54,368 bases of DNA from contig JAGWVR010000012.1 in assembly GCA_018970785.1 (NCBI GenBank), positions 1 to 54,368 of the forward strand, given 5' to 3'. This document shows, piece by piece, positions 31,804 through 40,926 of the stretch; position 1 is the stretch's first letter; each line of letters opens with the position of its first letter. The notes under the pieces are model-generated. The model was not told the origin of the DNA and searched no databases. It was given only the letters and a program-made list of their open reading frames with translations. The position numbers and the translations under genes are program-made. This stretch comes from Planctomycetota bacterium. Its GTDB lineage: Bacteria; Planctomycetota; Planctomycetia; Pirellulales; UBA1268.

Positions 31804-34107
31804 ATGAGGACGACGACCGACCGGGCAACGATGGGCAAGGGAAGCGTGACCCACGGCGGACTGATCGCGCGTTGCGGTCTTCGCTGGAGCATTCTCCTCG
31901 GGTCGTGCCTGGCGTTGGCCGTCGCCGGCCGATCCGCGATCGGCCAGGATCTCGATGTCTCCGGCGGCACGATCACCGGCAATTCGACGGCAGCGACGTT
32001 CGACAGGATCTTCGTGTCGGGCACCGCCGCCGACGGCACGCGTTCGACGTACAACGCCGACGCGACCCTGACGGTCACCGATCACGTCACCGTCTTCGAC
32101 GCCGGGATCTTCAACGTCAACGCCCTGGTGTCGATCGGCAACTACATCTACGCCGACACGCTCACCCCCGGGTCGTCATCGGGTTCGGTACGCCTCAACG
32201 TCTCGGGCACGATCTCCGCGCTCCAAGGGTTGTTCGGCGGCGCCGGTTCGCTCGTGCAGGCCGGCGGCCACTATTCGCTCGGCGTTCTGTCACTCAACAA
32301 CGCCGGCACGATCGACTACCAGTCGAACGATCTGATCTCGTTGCAGGTCGATCTCGTCGATTCCACGCTCCGCCTCGGCCGTGCGCTCGACGTCGGTAGC
32401 ATCAATCTCACCGGCTCGGTGGCGGCACTCGAGACCAATGGCCACACCTTCTCGACGGCGAGCCTCACCGTCGGCAGTGGAGCCGCCTTCGCCCTCACCT
32501 CCTCGGGATCGATCACGCCAAACGGCACGATTCTCGTCGACAACGGCGCCCTCACGCTCGATCGCGACGTCTCCGGGCTGTTCCAGACGCAGCTGATCGG
32601 ATCGGGCGCCACGATCTCCGGCACCGGCCGCTACGAGACCGTCACCCTGTTCGCCAGCAACGGCGCCGACGTGCCCTTCCGCGCCGGCGACGCGATCACC
32701 ATTTTCGCATCCATCTCCGACGCAACCATCACCGTCACCGGCACGACGTTGTCGGCGGGCGCACTGTACGTGAGTGGTTCCACCGCGACGGTGGCGGGCA
32801 CCGGAAACTATTCGCTCCAGACCCTGTCGCTGACCAACGGTGCGTCGCTCGTGTTCGACTCCGCCGATTCCGTGAGTGGCTTCGTGGGGGTCGCCGATTC
32901 GACGCTCGTCCTCGACGCCGATCTGGTCACCAACCAGATCAATCTCACCGGCTCGGCCGCAACGCTGACCGGCACGGGGAACTATTCCACGGCGTTCCTG
33001 GTGGTGTCGCGGGCGCCGACCTTTTCCTACCGCACGGGCGACTCGATCACCGGCGACGTCTTTCTCTTCGATACGCCACTCACGCTCGACAAGGCGCTGG
33101 AGCTGACCGGTGGTCTCACGCTCTCCGGCCCGGCCGCGGGCCTGGTCGGACCGCATGACTACCGCGTCGGTTCCCTGTCACTGTCGAACAGTTCGCTGTC
33201 GTACGACGGTGGCGACTCGATCACCACGGCGGTCGTCGTCTCCAGTGGCACGCTCGCCCTCGACAAGGACCTGGCGCTTGTCAACAGCCTCACGCTGACC
33301 AGCGCCACGCTCTCCGGCTCGGGCCGCTATGCCGCTCCGAACGTCGTCCTCACCAGCAGCACCCTCGCCTACCGCACGGGTGATTCGATCACGAATACCG
33401 TGCAGTTGTTCGACAATGCCACGCTCGTCCTCGAGCGATCGCTCGTCGTCACCGACTTCCTCGCGCTGTCCGGCACGTCGACGATCAGCGGCAGTGGCGC
33501 TTACACGGCGCCTGCGCTGTTTCTCAGCGGTGGCTCGACCCTCGCCTACCGTACCGGTGACACGATCACGCAGACGGTCTCGATCGTCGACTCGCGGTTC
33601 ACGCTCGAACGCGATCTGGTGGTCAGCGGGCAATTGTCGCTCGCCGGGCCGCTGGCGGCGATCAGCGGCACCGGTGCCCTGGCGGTGAATGGCGTGCAGG
33701 TGGCCAACGGAGCCCTGCTCACCGCCCGCGCGGGCGACTCGATCATCGGCGACGTCTTCCTGCAGACCGGTGGTGATCTGGTCGCCCAGACGCCACTGAG
33801 CCTGAAATCGCTCCTCATCGACGCGGGCGTCGGCAGCGTGCTCACGCTCCAGTCGTTCACCGGCACCGGACCGGTGGGCCCCTGGGGGCTGACGGTCGAC
33901 GGCGACCGGACGGCCGAGATCGGCTCGTTCCTCGCCGACGGTCGGATCCTCTCGCCCGGTGCACCCGACGGCGTGACGACGATCTTCGACGCCGGCAGCA
34001 ACCGGACGTTCCTCGTCGCCGTTCCCGAGCCGACGACGCTCGTGATGGCGGCGATCGCGGCAGCTGCGGCCTTCTTCCGCCGGAACCGCTCAGTCCGGAC
34101 GCGCTGA
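31804..34107 (+). CDS. Repeat-built PEP-CTERM surface protein
   Basis: The 767-residue protein is unlike any enzyme I know. It has a basic N-terminus and signal helix (about 23-46) and a C-terminal sorting tail VPEPTTL-hydrophobic helix-FFRRNR (about 740-767), which is the PEP-CTERM signal processed by exosortase and retained at the cell envelope. Between them are about nine degenerate repeats of roughly 58 residues: Y-x5-L-x-[LV]...SLxYxxGDSIT...V-x-[LV]-x-D-x-x-L-x-L-D-[KR]-x-L...L-x-L-S-G-x2-A-x-[IL]-x-G-[ST]-G. This beta-rich, Thr/Ser-rich pattern suggests a beta-helix or beta-solenoid stalk. The ATG at 31804 follows a G-rich tract; an open frame from 31684 has no support. It is monocistronic. 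Confidence 0.88.
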   Translation: MRTTTDRATMGKGSVTHGGLIARCGLRWSILLGSCLALAVAGRSAIGQDLDVSGGTITGNSTAATFDRIFVSGTAADGTRSTYNADATLTVTDHVTVFDAGIFNVNALVSIGNYIYADTLTPGSSSGSVRLNVSGTISALQGLFGGAGSLVQAGGHYSLGVLSLNNAGTIDYQSNDLISLQVDLVDSTLRLGRALDVGSINLTGSVAALETNGHTFSTASLTVGSGAAFALTSSGSITPNGTILVDNGALTLDRDVSGLFQTQLIGSGATISGTGRYETVTLFASNGADVPFRAGDAITIFASISDATITVTGTTLSAGALYVSGSTATVAGTGNYSLQTLSLTNGASLVFDSADSVSGFVGVADSTLVLDADLVTNQINLTGSAATLTGTGNYSTAFLVVSRAPTFSYRTGDSITGDVFLFDTPLTLDKALELTGGLTLSGPAAGLVGPHDYRVGSLSLSNSSLSYDGGDSITTAVVVSSGTLALDKDLALVNSLTLTSATLSGSGRYAAPNVVLTSSTLAYRTGDSITNTVQLFDNATLVLERSLVVTDFLALSGTSTISGSGAYTAPALFLSGGSTLAYRTGDTITQTVSIVDSRFTLERDLVVSGQLSLAGPLAAISGTGALAVNGVQVANGALLTARAGDSIIGDVFLQTGGDLVAQTPLSLKSLLIDAGVGSVLTLQSFTGTGPVGPWGLTVDGDRTAEIGSFLADGRILSPGAPDGVTTIFDAGSNRTFLVAVPEPTTLVMAAIAAAAAFFRRNRSVRTR

Positions 34108-34377
34108 CACCACGGGGGCGTGGAGGAGCCGACACACCGGCGGGCGGCCCCATCCCGGCAGCCTCGTCGCCGGGCTCCCTGCGTGCGTGCGGCGACGTGT
34201 CGACCCGAAAACCATCGGTTTCCCGGCGCCGTATACACCGCACCCGCCAGCCCGCGCCCGTTGCTGGCGTTGACCGCCGACGCCGGTATTCTATATGCAA
34301 ACGCATCGCATTTGCTCGTGATGCTCCATTGCGTATCTCCAGCAGTCCCGGTGATCCGCGTTTTTCCGGGGTGAGTC
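34108..34377. other. Intergenic region with a candidate promoter
   Basis: A clearly AT-richer patch around 34285-34330 is the only notable feature; it holds the promoter candidate and a short inverted repeat GCAAACGC/GCATTTGC (about 34297-34315) that could be an operator. No gene was recognised. Confidence 0.5.
34270..34297 (+). promoter_or_regulatory. Candidate sigma-70-type promoter for the DUF58 operon
   Basis: TTGACC (34270-34275) is followed after 16 bases by TATATG (34292-34297). This lies about 80 bases before the DUF58 start, in an AT-rich patch of otherwise very GC-rich DNA. The imperfect inverted repeat just downstream could be a regulator site. It is sequence resemblance only. Confidence 0.45.
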
Positions 34378-35610
34378 ATGGTTTTCCGCGCGCTTGCGAA
34401 GACGGTCACCGCGGCCCTGACCCGCGATCTCTGGCCCGGGAGCGAGCCCTGGCTGGGCTGGCTGCGCCATCCCCTCACGTGCCTCGGCACGGCACTGGTC
34501 GCCGCGGCACTGTGCGCCTGGCTCGTCAAACCGCTCGCCCTGGTCGCCTGCGCGGCGCTCGGGGCCGTGCTCGTCGTCGGCGTCGTCTGGCCGGAGATCG
34601 CCCTCCGCGGTTTGTCGACGCGCCTCGCCTTCCACCAGGCGCGTGTCACCGAGGGGCAGCCGGTCACGGTCGACGTGACGGTGACCAACCGCTGGCCGTG
34701 GCCGGTGTGGGGGGTCGTCGTCGAGGCGGACCTCGGCGGTGTCGAAGCGGTTGCACTGGCGCGGATCGCCGCGTGGGCGACGACGACGTTCTCCTGGGAG
34801 TGCGTCGCCCGGCCGCGCGGTTGCCATCCCCTCCACCCGCCGCGCCTCGTCACCGGATTCCCGTTCGGCCTGCGCACCGCGTCGCGCCCGATCGCCGTCG
34901 AGCGGCCGCTCCTCGTCTGGCCACGGACGGTGCCGCTCGAGACGCTCCTCGACGCGGCCGAAACGCGCCCCACCGAAGAACCCGTCGCCACGACACGGGC
35001 CGGCGACTCGGGCGACGCCAGTGGCACGCGGCCGTTCCGCCCGGGCGACTCCCTGCGCCGCGTCCACTGGCCGCTCACCGCCCGCACGGGCGTCATGGTC
35101 GTCACGGAGCGGCAGGCGCCGGTGCTCTCGGCGGTCCGCGTCGAGTTCGACGCCGATCCCACCCTCCACGCCGGCACCGGTCCCGACGGATCGCTCGAGG
35201 AGGCGATCCGGATCGCCGCCAGCATCGCCTTGGCCTACCAGCGCGTCGGTGCCCACGTCGAGGTGTGCCACGGCCACGACACGATCGCCGTCGAACCGGG
35301 TGCACCGGGCCGGCGCCGCCTGCTCGACGCACTGGCCCGGTTCCAGCCCGCCGGCGCCGGCTGCGGTGCCGGACGGGGCGGCTGCCGGCGCATCCATTCG
35401 CGCGGCTGCGGACTGTTCCACGTCACGGTCGTCGCCGGCGACGCCGTCATGCAGCGCACCGAGCATCGCCACGTCCATGGCGACAGGCTGTGGGTCGTGC
35501 TCCGACCCCGCGGTGGCCGGCCGGCTCTTCCCGGCCGTGTCCTCACCGTCGAGCAGCCGGGGGCTGAGGCCTTCCGCCGCGCCTGGAGGAGCCTGTGCCA
35601 TGCCGGCTGA
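34378..35610 (+). CDS. DUF58 family protein
   Basis: This is a 410-residue membrane-anchored protein with two transmembrane helices near the N-terminus (about 33-72). A beta-sandwich segment follows (about 80-180), then the DUF58 signature RPFRPGDSLRRVHWPLTAR (residues 218-236) and a vWA-like C-terminal part. In known operons DUF58 proteins sit next to MoxR ATPases and transglutaminase-like (TgpA-type) proteins, where they are thought to assist assembly or maturation of periplasmic complexes; the precise role is open. Here it is the first gene, and its stop overlaps the transglutaminase-like gene by 11 bases. A stretch of residues at about 334-346 is Cys-rich (AGCGAGRGGCR), which is unusual. 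Confidence 0.88.
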   Translation: MVFRALAKTVTAALTRDLWPGSEPWLGWLRHPLTCLGTALVAAALCAWLVKPLALVACAALGAVLVVGVVWPEIALRGLSTRLAFHQARVTEGQPVTVDVTVTNRWPWPVWGVVVEADLGGVEAVALARIAAWATTTFSWECVARPRGCHPLHPPRLVTGFPFGLRTASRPIAVERPLLVWPRTVPLETLLDAAETRPTEEPVATTRAGDSGDASGTRPFRPGDSLRRVHWPLTARTGVMVVTERQAPVLSAVRVEFDADPTLHAGTGPDGSLEEAIRIAASIALAYQRVGAHVEVCHGHDTIAVEPGAPGRRRLLDALARFQPAGAGCGAGRGGCRRIHSRGCGLFHVTVVAGDAVMQRTEHRHVHGDRLWVVLRPRGGRPALPGRVLTVEQPGAEAFRRAWRSLCHAG

Positions 35611-37963
35611 CACGCGCACCCGCCGCCCCCTCGCGGCGCCGCAGACCGGGCGCGGGGCCGCGGTCGGAATGGCGGTCCTCGCCGCCGCGACCTTCCACGC
35701 CGCGACGCTCGTGCTCGACGCGCCGCACCACGTGCTCGCCTTCACCGCCGCCGTCGTGGCCGCCGGGGGGGCCGTCGCCCTCGCCGCGCGGGAAGTGGCG
35801 CGACGTGACTGGCTCGGGCCGGCGCCGGCGCCCCGCTGGATCGCCGTCATCGTGGGCTCCCTGCTGGGGTTGACCGTCGAACTGGCGATCCGGTCCGCCG
35901 TCGGGGCCGGGATCGCGCCGGAGCAGGTGCCGCTGGTCGTGTTCCGCAACGCCGTGCTGCTCCTCGCGCTCTGGTCGCACCACGCCGACGCCCGGCGCGT
36001 CGGTGGCGTGCTGGCGATGTTCCTGGTGGTGTTCTCCTCGGCCCTGGCCGAGACGCCGTGGATCCTCTGGCTCGTCGTCGCCTTCGCCGTGAGCGGCGCG
36101 TGGTGGCTGGTGAGCAGCTACACCGGGTCCGTCCACCGACGGGTCGTCGCGGTGGACGACGCCTGCCGGTCGCGCGGCTGGCTGGCGGCCGTGCCCACCT
36201 GCCTGGTGATGGCCCTCGCGGCGGTCCCCGTGACCGGCCACCGGGTCAGGGCGCTCGAAGGCTTCATGCCCACGTCCGGCGGCCAGCATCGGTCCTCCCC
36301 ACGGGCGACGTCGGGCGTCGGCGACGGCGACGCACTCGTGGCCGGACTGGACAACATCCGCAGCTTCGCCCCCATCGACGACGCGCCGTTCATGACCTCG
36401 CACGAACCGTCGCTCTACGACCTGTTCGACGACACCTACAGCACTCCCCGGCCCGTCCGCCAAAGCGACCGCGCGATCAGCCTGCCCCCCGAGACCGCCC
36501 GCGCCCCGGAACGTCACGATGCGGCGACCACGCAGAAAGCGGGCCGGGAGTTTTCCCTCGCGCGCACCGCGGCGCGGCCCGACCGCAGCGCGATCCGCGA
36601 CATCGCCTCGCCCGCCCTGTTCCACGTCCAGGGGCGCGTGCCCCTCCACCTCCGGCTCGAGGCGTTCGACAGGTTCGACGGGGTGGAGTGGCACGCCGAG
36701 CCCCCCGCCGGCGGCGACATGATCGTCCCGCGCCTCTCGATCGAGCCGGTCGCCGGCCGCCCCTGGCTGCGGATCGAGTCGGTGGTGGCGCGCGACGGCT
36801 ATGCCGCCCCGGAGACCCATGCGATCCGCGTGGTGCACCTGCGCGGCAACCGGATCCCGCTCCCCAACCGCGTGACCGGTCTCCACATCGACAGGCTCGA
36901 TCGTGCCGATTTCTTCCGCTGGGCGCAGCCGGGGATCCTCCGCCTCGACCGCGAGCAGATCCCCGAACTGCTCCCGATCCACCTCCAGACGCGTGTCGAG
37001 GACCCGCGGCTCCGTCCCCTCGTGCCGTTGTTTGCCCGGTCCGGCGCCGAATCCTATCGGCAGTACGGCGACGATCCGGAATCGGCGCAGGTCCGCGATC
37101 TGGTCCTCTCGTGGGTCGACGGGTTACCCGCGGGGTGGCCGCAGATCGAGCGCGTCGTGGAGCGGATCCGCACGCTCCACACCCCCGATCCCGACTACCG
37201 TCTGCCGGCCGACTGCCGTCATGGAGTCGCCGAATTCCTCCTCCGCGCCCGGCGCGGTCCCGACCACCTGTTCGCCGCCGCGACGGTGTGGGCACTGCGG
37301 GCGCTCGGCTACCCGGCACGGCTGGTCGCCGGGTTCTACGTGCGCCCCGATCGCCATGACCGGCACGCCGGCCACACGCCGGTGCTCGCCGACGACGTCC
37401 ACGTCTGGGCGGAACTCTCCACCGCCAACGACCACTGGGTCACGCTGGAACCGACGCCGGGATACGAGGTGCTGCTCCCCCCACGGTCGTTGGTGGAGCG
37501 GACGTACGACACCCTGCTGGCGATGGCGCGATGGGCGCTCGATCACCCACTGCCCGCCGCGATCCTCGGCGCCGGCGCCCTGCTGGCCCTCGGCTGGCGC
37601 CGGCGGCTGGCCGATCTCGCCGACGACCTGGCGACACTGCTGCTTCCGCTCCGGCCGGGGAGGCCGACGGTCCTGCACTGGGTGTCGCGGCTCGAGCGCC
37701 GCTGCCGGCGCGCCGGCGTTCCCCGACCGCGGCACCTGACCCCGACGCGCTGGCTCGGCGAAGTCGCCGGCGCGCCCGTGCCGGCGGCGCTGCTGACGCT
37801 GGTGGATGCCGCCCTCTACGCCCCGCCGCAGGTCGCGATCGCGCCCGCGGAGGCCCGCGCCTTCTCGACCCTCGCCGGGCAAACCTGGTCGTGGGCGCGG
37901 CTGCGCGAGGAGGCCGGCCGCCGGGGTCGTGTTCGCCACCGATCCACCACCGGGAGTTGCTGA
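35600..37963 (+). CDS. Transglutaminase-like membrane protein (TgpA type), Cys lost
   Basis: The 787-residue protein has about six N-terminal transmembrane segments (about 18-220), a long extracytoplasmic region and a transglutaminase core (about 480-625), then a further transmembrane helix (about 650-665) and a cytoplasmic tail. The core reads RRGPDHLFAAATVWALRALGYPARLVAGFY. Where active TgpA proteins have Cys (G-x-C-E-H-[YF]), residue 555 is Asp. His601 (in DVHVWAEL) is kept, but the usual Asp in DPTPG is Glu617 (LEPTPGY). The enzyme is therefore probably inactive as a cysteine transglutaminase, or uses other chemistry. It overlaps the DUF58 stop by 11 bases and shares a base with the MoxR start (TGATG). 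Confidence 0.85.
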   Translation: MPADTRTRRPLAAPQTGRGAAVGMAVLAAATFHAATLVLDAPHHVLAFTAAVVAAGGAVALAAREVARRDWLGPAPAPRWIAVIVGSLLGLTVELAIRSAVGAGIAPEQVPLVVFRNAVLLLALWSHHADARRVGGVLAMFLVVFSSALAETPWILWLVVAFAVSGAWWLVSSYTGSVHRRVVAVDDACRSRGWLAAVPTCLVMALAAVPVTGHRVRALEGFMPTSGGQHRSSPRATSGVGDGDALVAGLDNIRSFAPIDDAPFMTSHEPSLYDLFDDTYSTPRPVRQSDRAISLPPETARAPERHDAATTQKAGREFSLARTAARPDRSAIRDIASPALFHVQGRVPLHLRLEAFDRFDGVEWHAEPPAGGDMIVPRLSIEPVAGRPWLRIESVVARDGYAAPETHAIRVVHLRGNRIPLPNRVTGLHIDRLDRADFFRWAQPGILRLDREQIPELLPIHLQTRVEDPRLRPLVPLFARSGAESYRQYGDDPESAQVRDLVLSWVDGLPAGWPQIERVVERIRTLHTPDPDYRLPADCRHGVAEFLLRARRGPDHLFAAATVWALRALGYPARLVAGFYVRPDRHDRHAGHTPVLADDVHVWAELSTANDHWVTLEPTPGYEVLLPPRSLVERTYDTLLAMARWALDHPLPAAILGAGALLALGWRRRLADLADDLATLLLPLRPGRPTVLHWVSRLERRCRRAGVPRPRHLTPTRWLGEVAGAPVPAALLTLVDAALYAPPQVAIAPAEARAFSTLAGQTWSWARLREEAGRRGRVRHRSTTGSC

Positions 37964-38922
37964 TGGCCACGGCGGTCTTCTCCACGACGGTGACCGACGG
38001 CGATCGTCCGGCGATCGAGCGCGTCCGGCACCGGCTCGAAGGGGTCCTCAAGGGCAAGCCGGAGGTGGTCCAGCGGGTCCTCGAATGCCTGCTGGCCCGC
38101 GGCCACGTCCTGCTCGAGGACCGGCCCGGGCTCGGCAAGACGACGCTCGCCAAGGCGCTCGCCGTGGCCCTGGGGGGGAGTTTCGCCCGTCTGCAATGCA
38201 CCCCCGACCTGCTCCCCAGCGACATCACCGGGTTTTCGATCTTCGACCAGAAGACGCGCGAGTTCGCCTTCCGTCCCGGTCCGGTGTTCTCCGAGATCCT
38301 CCTCGCCGACGAGATCAACCGGGCGACCCCGCGGACGCAAAGCGCGCTGCTCGAGGCGATGGCCGAGCGGCAGGTGACCGTCGACGGCCAGCGGCGGCCG
38401 CTCACCGACGGATTCTTCGTGATCGCGACGCAGAATCCCCACGAGCAGCACGGCACCTATCCGCTGCCGGAAGCGCAGCTCGACCGCTTCGCGATGAAGC
38501 TGGAGATCGGCTATCCGCACCGCGAGGACGAGGTGGCGATGCTCGCCGCGGCCGTCGAGGATCAGCGCCGGCAGGGCGACGCGGACCACCCGCTGCTCGA
38601 TCGAGGGCAACTCGAAGGTATCCAGCGCCGGGTGGCGGCCGTGCCCGTCTCCGGCGCCGTGCAGGGGTATCTGGTCGATCTCGCCAGGAGCACACGGAGC
38701 CATCCCGACGTGGCCCTCGGTGCGAGTCCGCGCGGCGTGCTCACGTGGCAACGGGTGGCCCAGGCGCGGGCCTGGCTCTCGGGGCGCGCCTTCGTCGCCC
38801 CCGACGACATCCAGGCGGTCGCCGAGCCGGTGCTCGCGGTCCGTCTCGGCCTCGACCGGGGGGATGCCGCGGCGCTCGTCGCCGGATTGATCCGCCAGGT
38901 GGAAGTCCCGGTCGCGCCATGA
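37963..38922 (+). CDS. MoxR family AAA+ ATPase
   Basis: This is a 319-residue cytoplasmic ATPase. Walker A is RPGLGKTT (54-61), Walker B ILLADEIN (112-119), with the MoxR features LLPSDITGF, FRPGPVF, RATPRTQSALLEAMAERQVT and TQNPHEQHGTYPLPEAQLDRF. It acts as a chaperone-like partner to DUF58/vWA proteins. It starts in the stop codon of the transglutaminase-like gene (TGATG) and its own stop overlaps the next ATG by 4 bases, so the proteins are translationally coupled. An open frame upstream is a shadow of the previous gene. Confidence 0.95.
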   Translation: MATAVFSTTVTDGDRPAIERVRHRLEGVLKGKPEVVQRVLECLLARGHVLLEDRPGLGKTTLAKALAVALGGSFARLQCTPDLLPSDITGFSIFDQKTREFAFRPGPVFSEILLADEINRATPRTQSALLEAMAERQVTVDGQRRPLTDGFFVIATQNPHEQHGTYPLPEAQLDRFAMKLEIGYPHREDEVAMLAAAVEDQRRQGDADHPLLDRGQLEGIQRRVAAVPVSGAVQGYLVDLARSTRSHPDVALGASPRGVLTWQRVAQARAWLSGRAFVAPDDIQAVAEPVLAVRLGLDRGDAAALVAGLIRQVEVPVAP

Positions 38923-39359
38923 ACCGTCGTCACGTCACCCTGCCGATCCGTGTGCTGGTGGCCCTCGCCCTGGGAAGCGCGGGGTGTGGTCGATCGGTGG
39001 CGCCGCGGGAGGTGGAGGAGCCGACGCACCATCGCCCCGCGCACCATCCCGGCAGCCTCGCCGCGGCGCCCCCCGCGATCCGTGCGCGTGCCGCCCGCCT
39101 CGTGGCCGCGCCGGCCGACGCCGCCGCGGCGACCGCGGAACTCCGGGACATCCTCCGCTGGATCCCCCAGCTCGCCGCCGACACCGAACTTCCGCGCGGC
39201 GCCTGGGACGACGTCGCGGCCCTCGCCGCGCGCGGCAGCGCCCGCCTCGCCGCCCCCGGCGACCCCACGGCGCTGGCCGCCGACCTCGCCGCGACGGCCG
39301 ACCGTCTCGCGGCGATCGTCGCCACGCTCCCCCCCGGCACCCCTGCGGAGGAGCCCTGA
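38919..39359 (+). CDS. Small putative lipoprotein
   Basis: The 146-residue protein has a basic start (MNRRH), a hydrophobic segment and a lipobox-like SAGC at about residue 19, so it should be a lipoprotein. The body is alpha-helical and Ala/Pro-rich, with TAELRDILRWIPQLAADTELPR and a long AADLAATADRLAAIVATLP helix. I recognise no family. It overlaps the MoxR stop by 4 bases (ATGA) and abuts the permease, so it belongs to this operon and may be its envelope partner. Confidence 0.8.
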   Translation: MNRRHVTLPIRVLVALALGSAGCGRSVAPREVEEPTHHRPAHHPGSLAAAPPAIRARAARLVAAPADAAAATAELRDILRWIPQLAADTELPRGAWDDVAALAARGSARLAAPGDPTALAADLAATADRLAAIVATLPPGTPAEEP

Positions 39360-40913
39360 ATGGCGCTGCTGTGGGGAATCGTGCTGCGGGTGATCCAGGC
39401 GCTGCTCCAGGGGGCGCCGTTCATCCTCACCGGGCTGTGCATCGCCGCGGTCCTCGACAAGCTGCTCGGCCGCGTCCACACGCGGCGCCTGTTCGGCTCC
39501 AACTCGCTGTCGTCGCTGGTCCAGTCGTGGCTGATCGGGATGATCCTCCCCGGCTGCTCGCTGGGGGTGATCCCCGTCTGCCGGCAGCTGCGCGCAAGCG
39601 GCATCGCCGTGGGGACGATCTTCGCGTTCGCGCTGTCGAGCCCGCTGTTCGATCCGCTCTCGATCCTCTACGGCCTGACGCTCTCCAAGCCGCTGTCGAT
39701 CATGGCGTTCGCCGCCTGCTCGCTGGTGGTCGTGATGCTCTCCGGGGGGCTGTTCGACAAGCTCTTTCCCGGCACCGAGCTGCCCGTCGTCGAGCCCCCC
39801 GCCCCGCCGCCGGGGGCGAAGCGGATGCTGGCGATCGCCGTGGCGATGGCCCGGGAGGCGGTCAGCGGCACGGCGCTGCTGGTCGGCATCGGCCTGCTCG
39901 GCGTCGGGATCCTCGCGGTGCTGCTCCCGCCGGGCACGCTGCAGAACGTCCTCGGCCACGACAACCGGGCGGCCCCGCTGCTGATGACCGCCGTCGCCCT
40001 GCCGGCCTACGCCACGCCGATGACGGTGATGGGGCAGCTCGGATCGATGTTCCAGCACGGCAATTCGATCGGCGCCGCCTTCGTGCTGCTCTCGTTCGGC
40101 GCCGGCATGAACCTCGGCCTCGTCGCCTGGATGTGGCTCACCTACGGCTGGCGCAAGCTCGCCGTGTGGCTCGTGCTGATGGTCGCGGTGGTGCTGGCGA
40201 TCTCCTACGGGATCGAACGCCCGCTCTACCCGGCAGACGCCGAGGACGCCGGCCACACCCACGCCTTCGACCGCTTCTGCGGCCCGTACGGCACTGGCGC
40301 GGTACCGGCGGGGGGCTTCGCCGCCGACGTCCTCCACCGGATCCGGATGGAGACGCTGCCGCATGAATGGATCGGCGCGGGATTGCTCGGCGTGCTCATG
40401 CTCGCCGGTGCGGCCCTGCGGCGCTGCGATCCCGCCGGGCGCGTCGACGCCTGGCTGCTGCGCGCCCCGGAGAAGGACCGCGGCGTCGGCCGGTACGACA
40501 TCGTCCTGCCCGCGCCGGTGCTGGCGCTGGCCTGCCTGGGGGGGATCGTCGCCGCCAGCGTCGTCGGCTGCTACGCCTACTACCCGCCGCCGGAGGTCGC
40601 GCTCGAGGAGCTCTCCGCGGCCAACGTCGAGGCGGTGACCAGCGCCATCAGCGGCGACACGAAGCGGGCAGCCGACTGGATCCCGGTCTGCGAGGGGTGG
40701 AACCGGCGCCTCGTGGTCGGCGCGTACCTGCGGCACGGCCGCGTCAGCGACTACCACCGCGCCAAGTCGCGCCTCTACCAGGACCGCCTCGAGGAGCTCG
40801 AGCACGCCGTGGAGGACGGCGACCCCGCCGCGGAGGTGTCGCGGCACGCGCTCGACGCCAGCCGCGCCTTCCGCTACCTCGGCGCGGCGTTCCGCTCCGA
40901 ACCGCTCGACTGA
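39360..40913 (+). CDS. ArsP/YraQ-type permease with soluble tail
   Basis: The 517-residue multi-pass protein resembles the ArsP_1 (DUF318) permeases. Both half-repeats are visible: residues about 50-110 with PGCSLGVIPVCRQLRASG (Cys66 and Cys74) and FAFALSSPLFDPLS, and about 200-260 with ALPAYATPMTVMGQLGSMFQHG and FGAGMNLGL. In ArsP proteins related Cys/Pro motifs serve export of organoarsenicals, but other members have unknown substrates. A His-containing loop and further helices follow (about 340-400). A soluble C-terminal segment (about 410-517) with RAADWIPVCEGWNRR has no known function to me. The ATG directly follows the lipoprotein TGA with no gap. Substrate is unknown. Confidence 0.82.
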   Translation: MALLWGIVLRVIQALLQGAPFILTGLCIAAVLDKLLGRVHTRRLFGSNSLSSLVQSWLIGMILPGCSLGVIPVCRQLRASGIAVGTIFAFALSSPLFDPLSILYGLTLSKPLSIMAFAACSLVVVMLSGGLFDKLFPGTELPVVEPPAPPPGAKRMLAIAVAMAREAVSGTALLVGIGLLGVGILAVLLPPGTLQNVLGHDNRAAPLLMTAVALPAYATPMTVMGQLGSMFQHGNSIGAAFVLLSFGAGMNLGLVAWMWLTYGWRKLAVWLVLMVAVVLAISYGIERPLYPADAEDAGHTHAFDRFCGPYGTGAVPAGGFAADVLHRIRMETLPHEWIGAGLLGVLMLAGAALRRCDPAGRVDAWLLRAPEKDRGVGRYDIVLPAPVLALACLGGIVAASVVGCYAYYPPPEVALEELSAANVEAVTSAISGDTKRAADWIPVCEGWNRRLVVGAYLRHGRVSDYHRAKSRLYQDRLEELEHAVEDGDPAAEVSRHALDASRAFRYLGAAFRSEPLD

Positions 40914-40926
40914 CGCCCGGCCGCGG

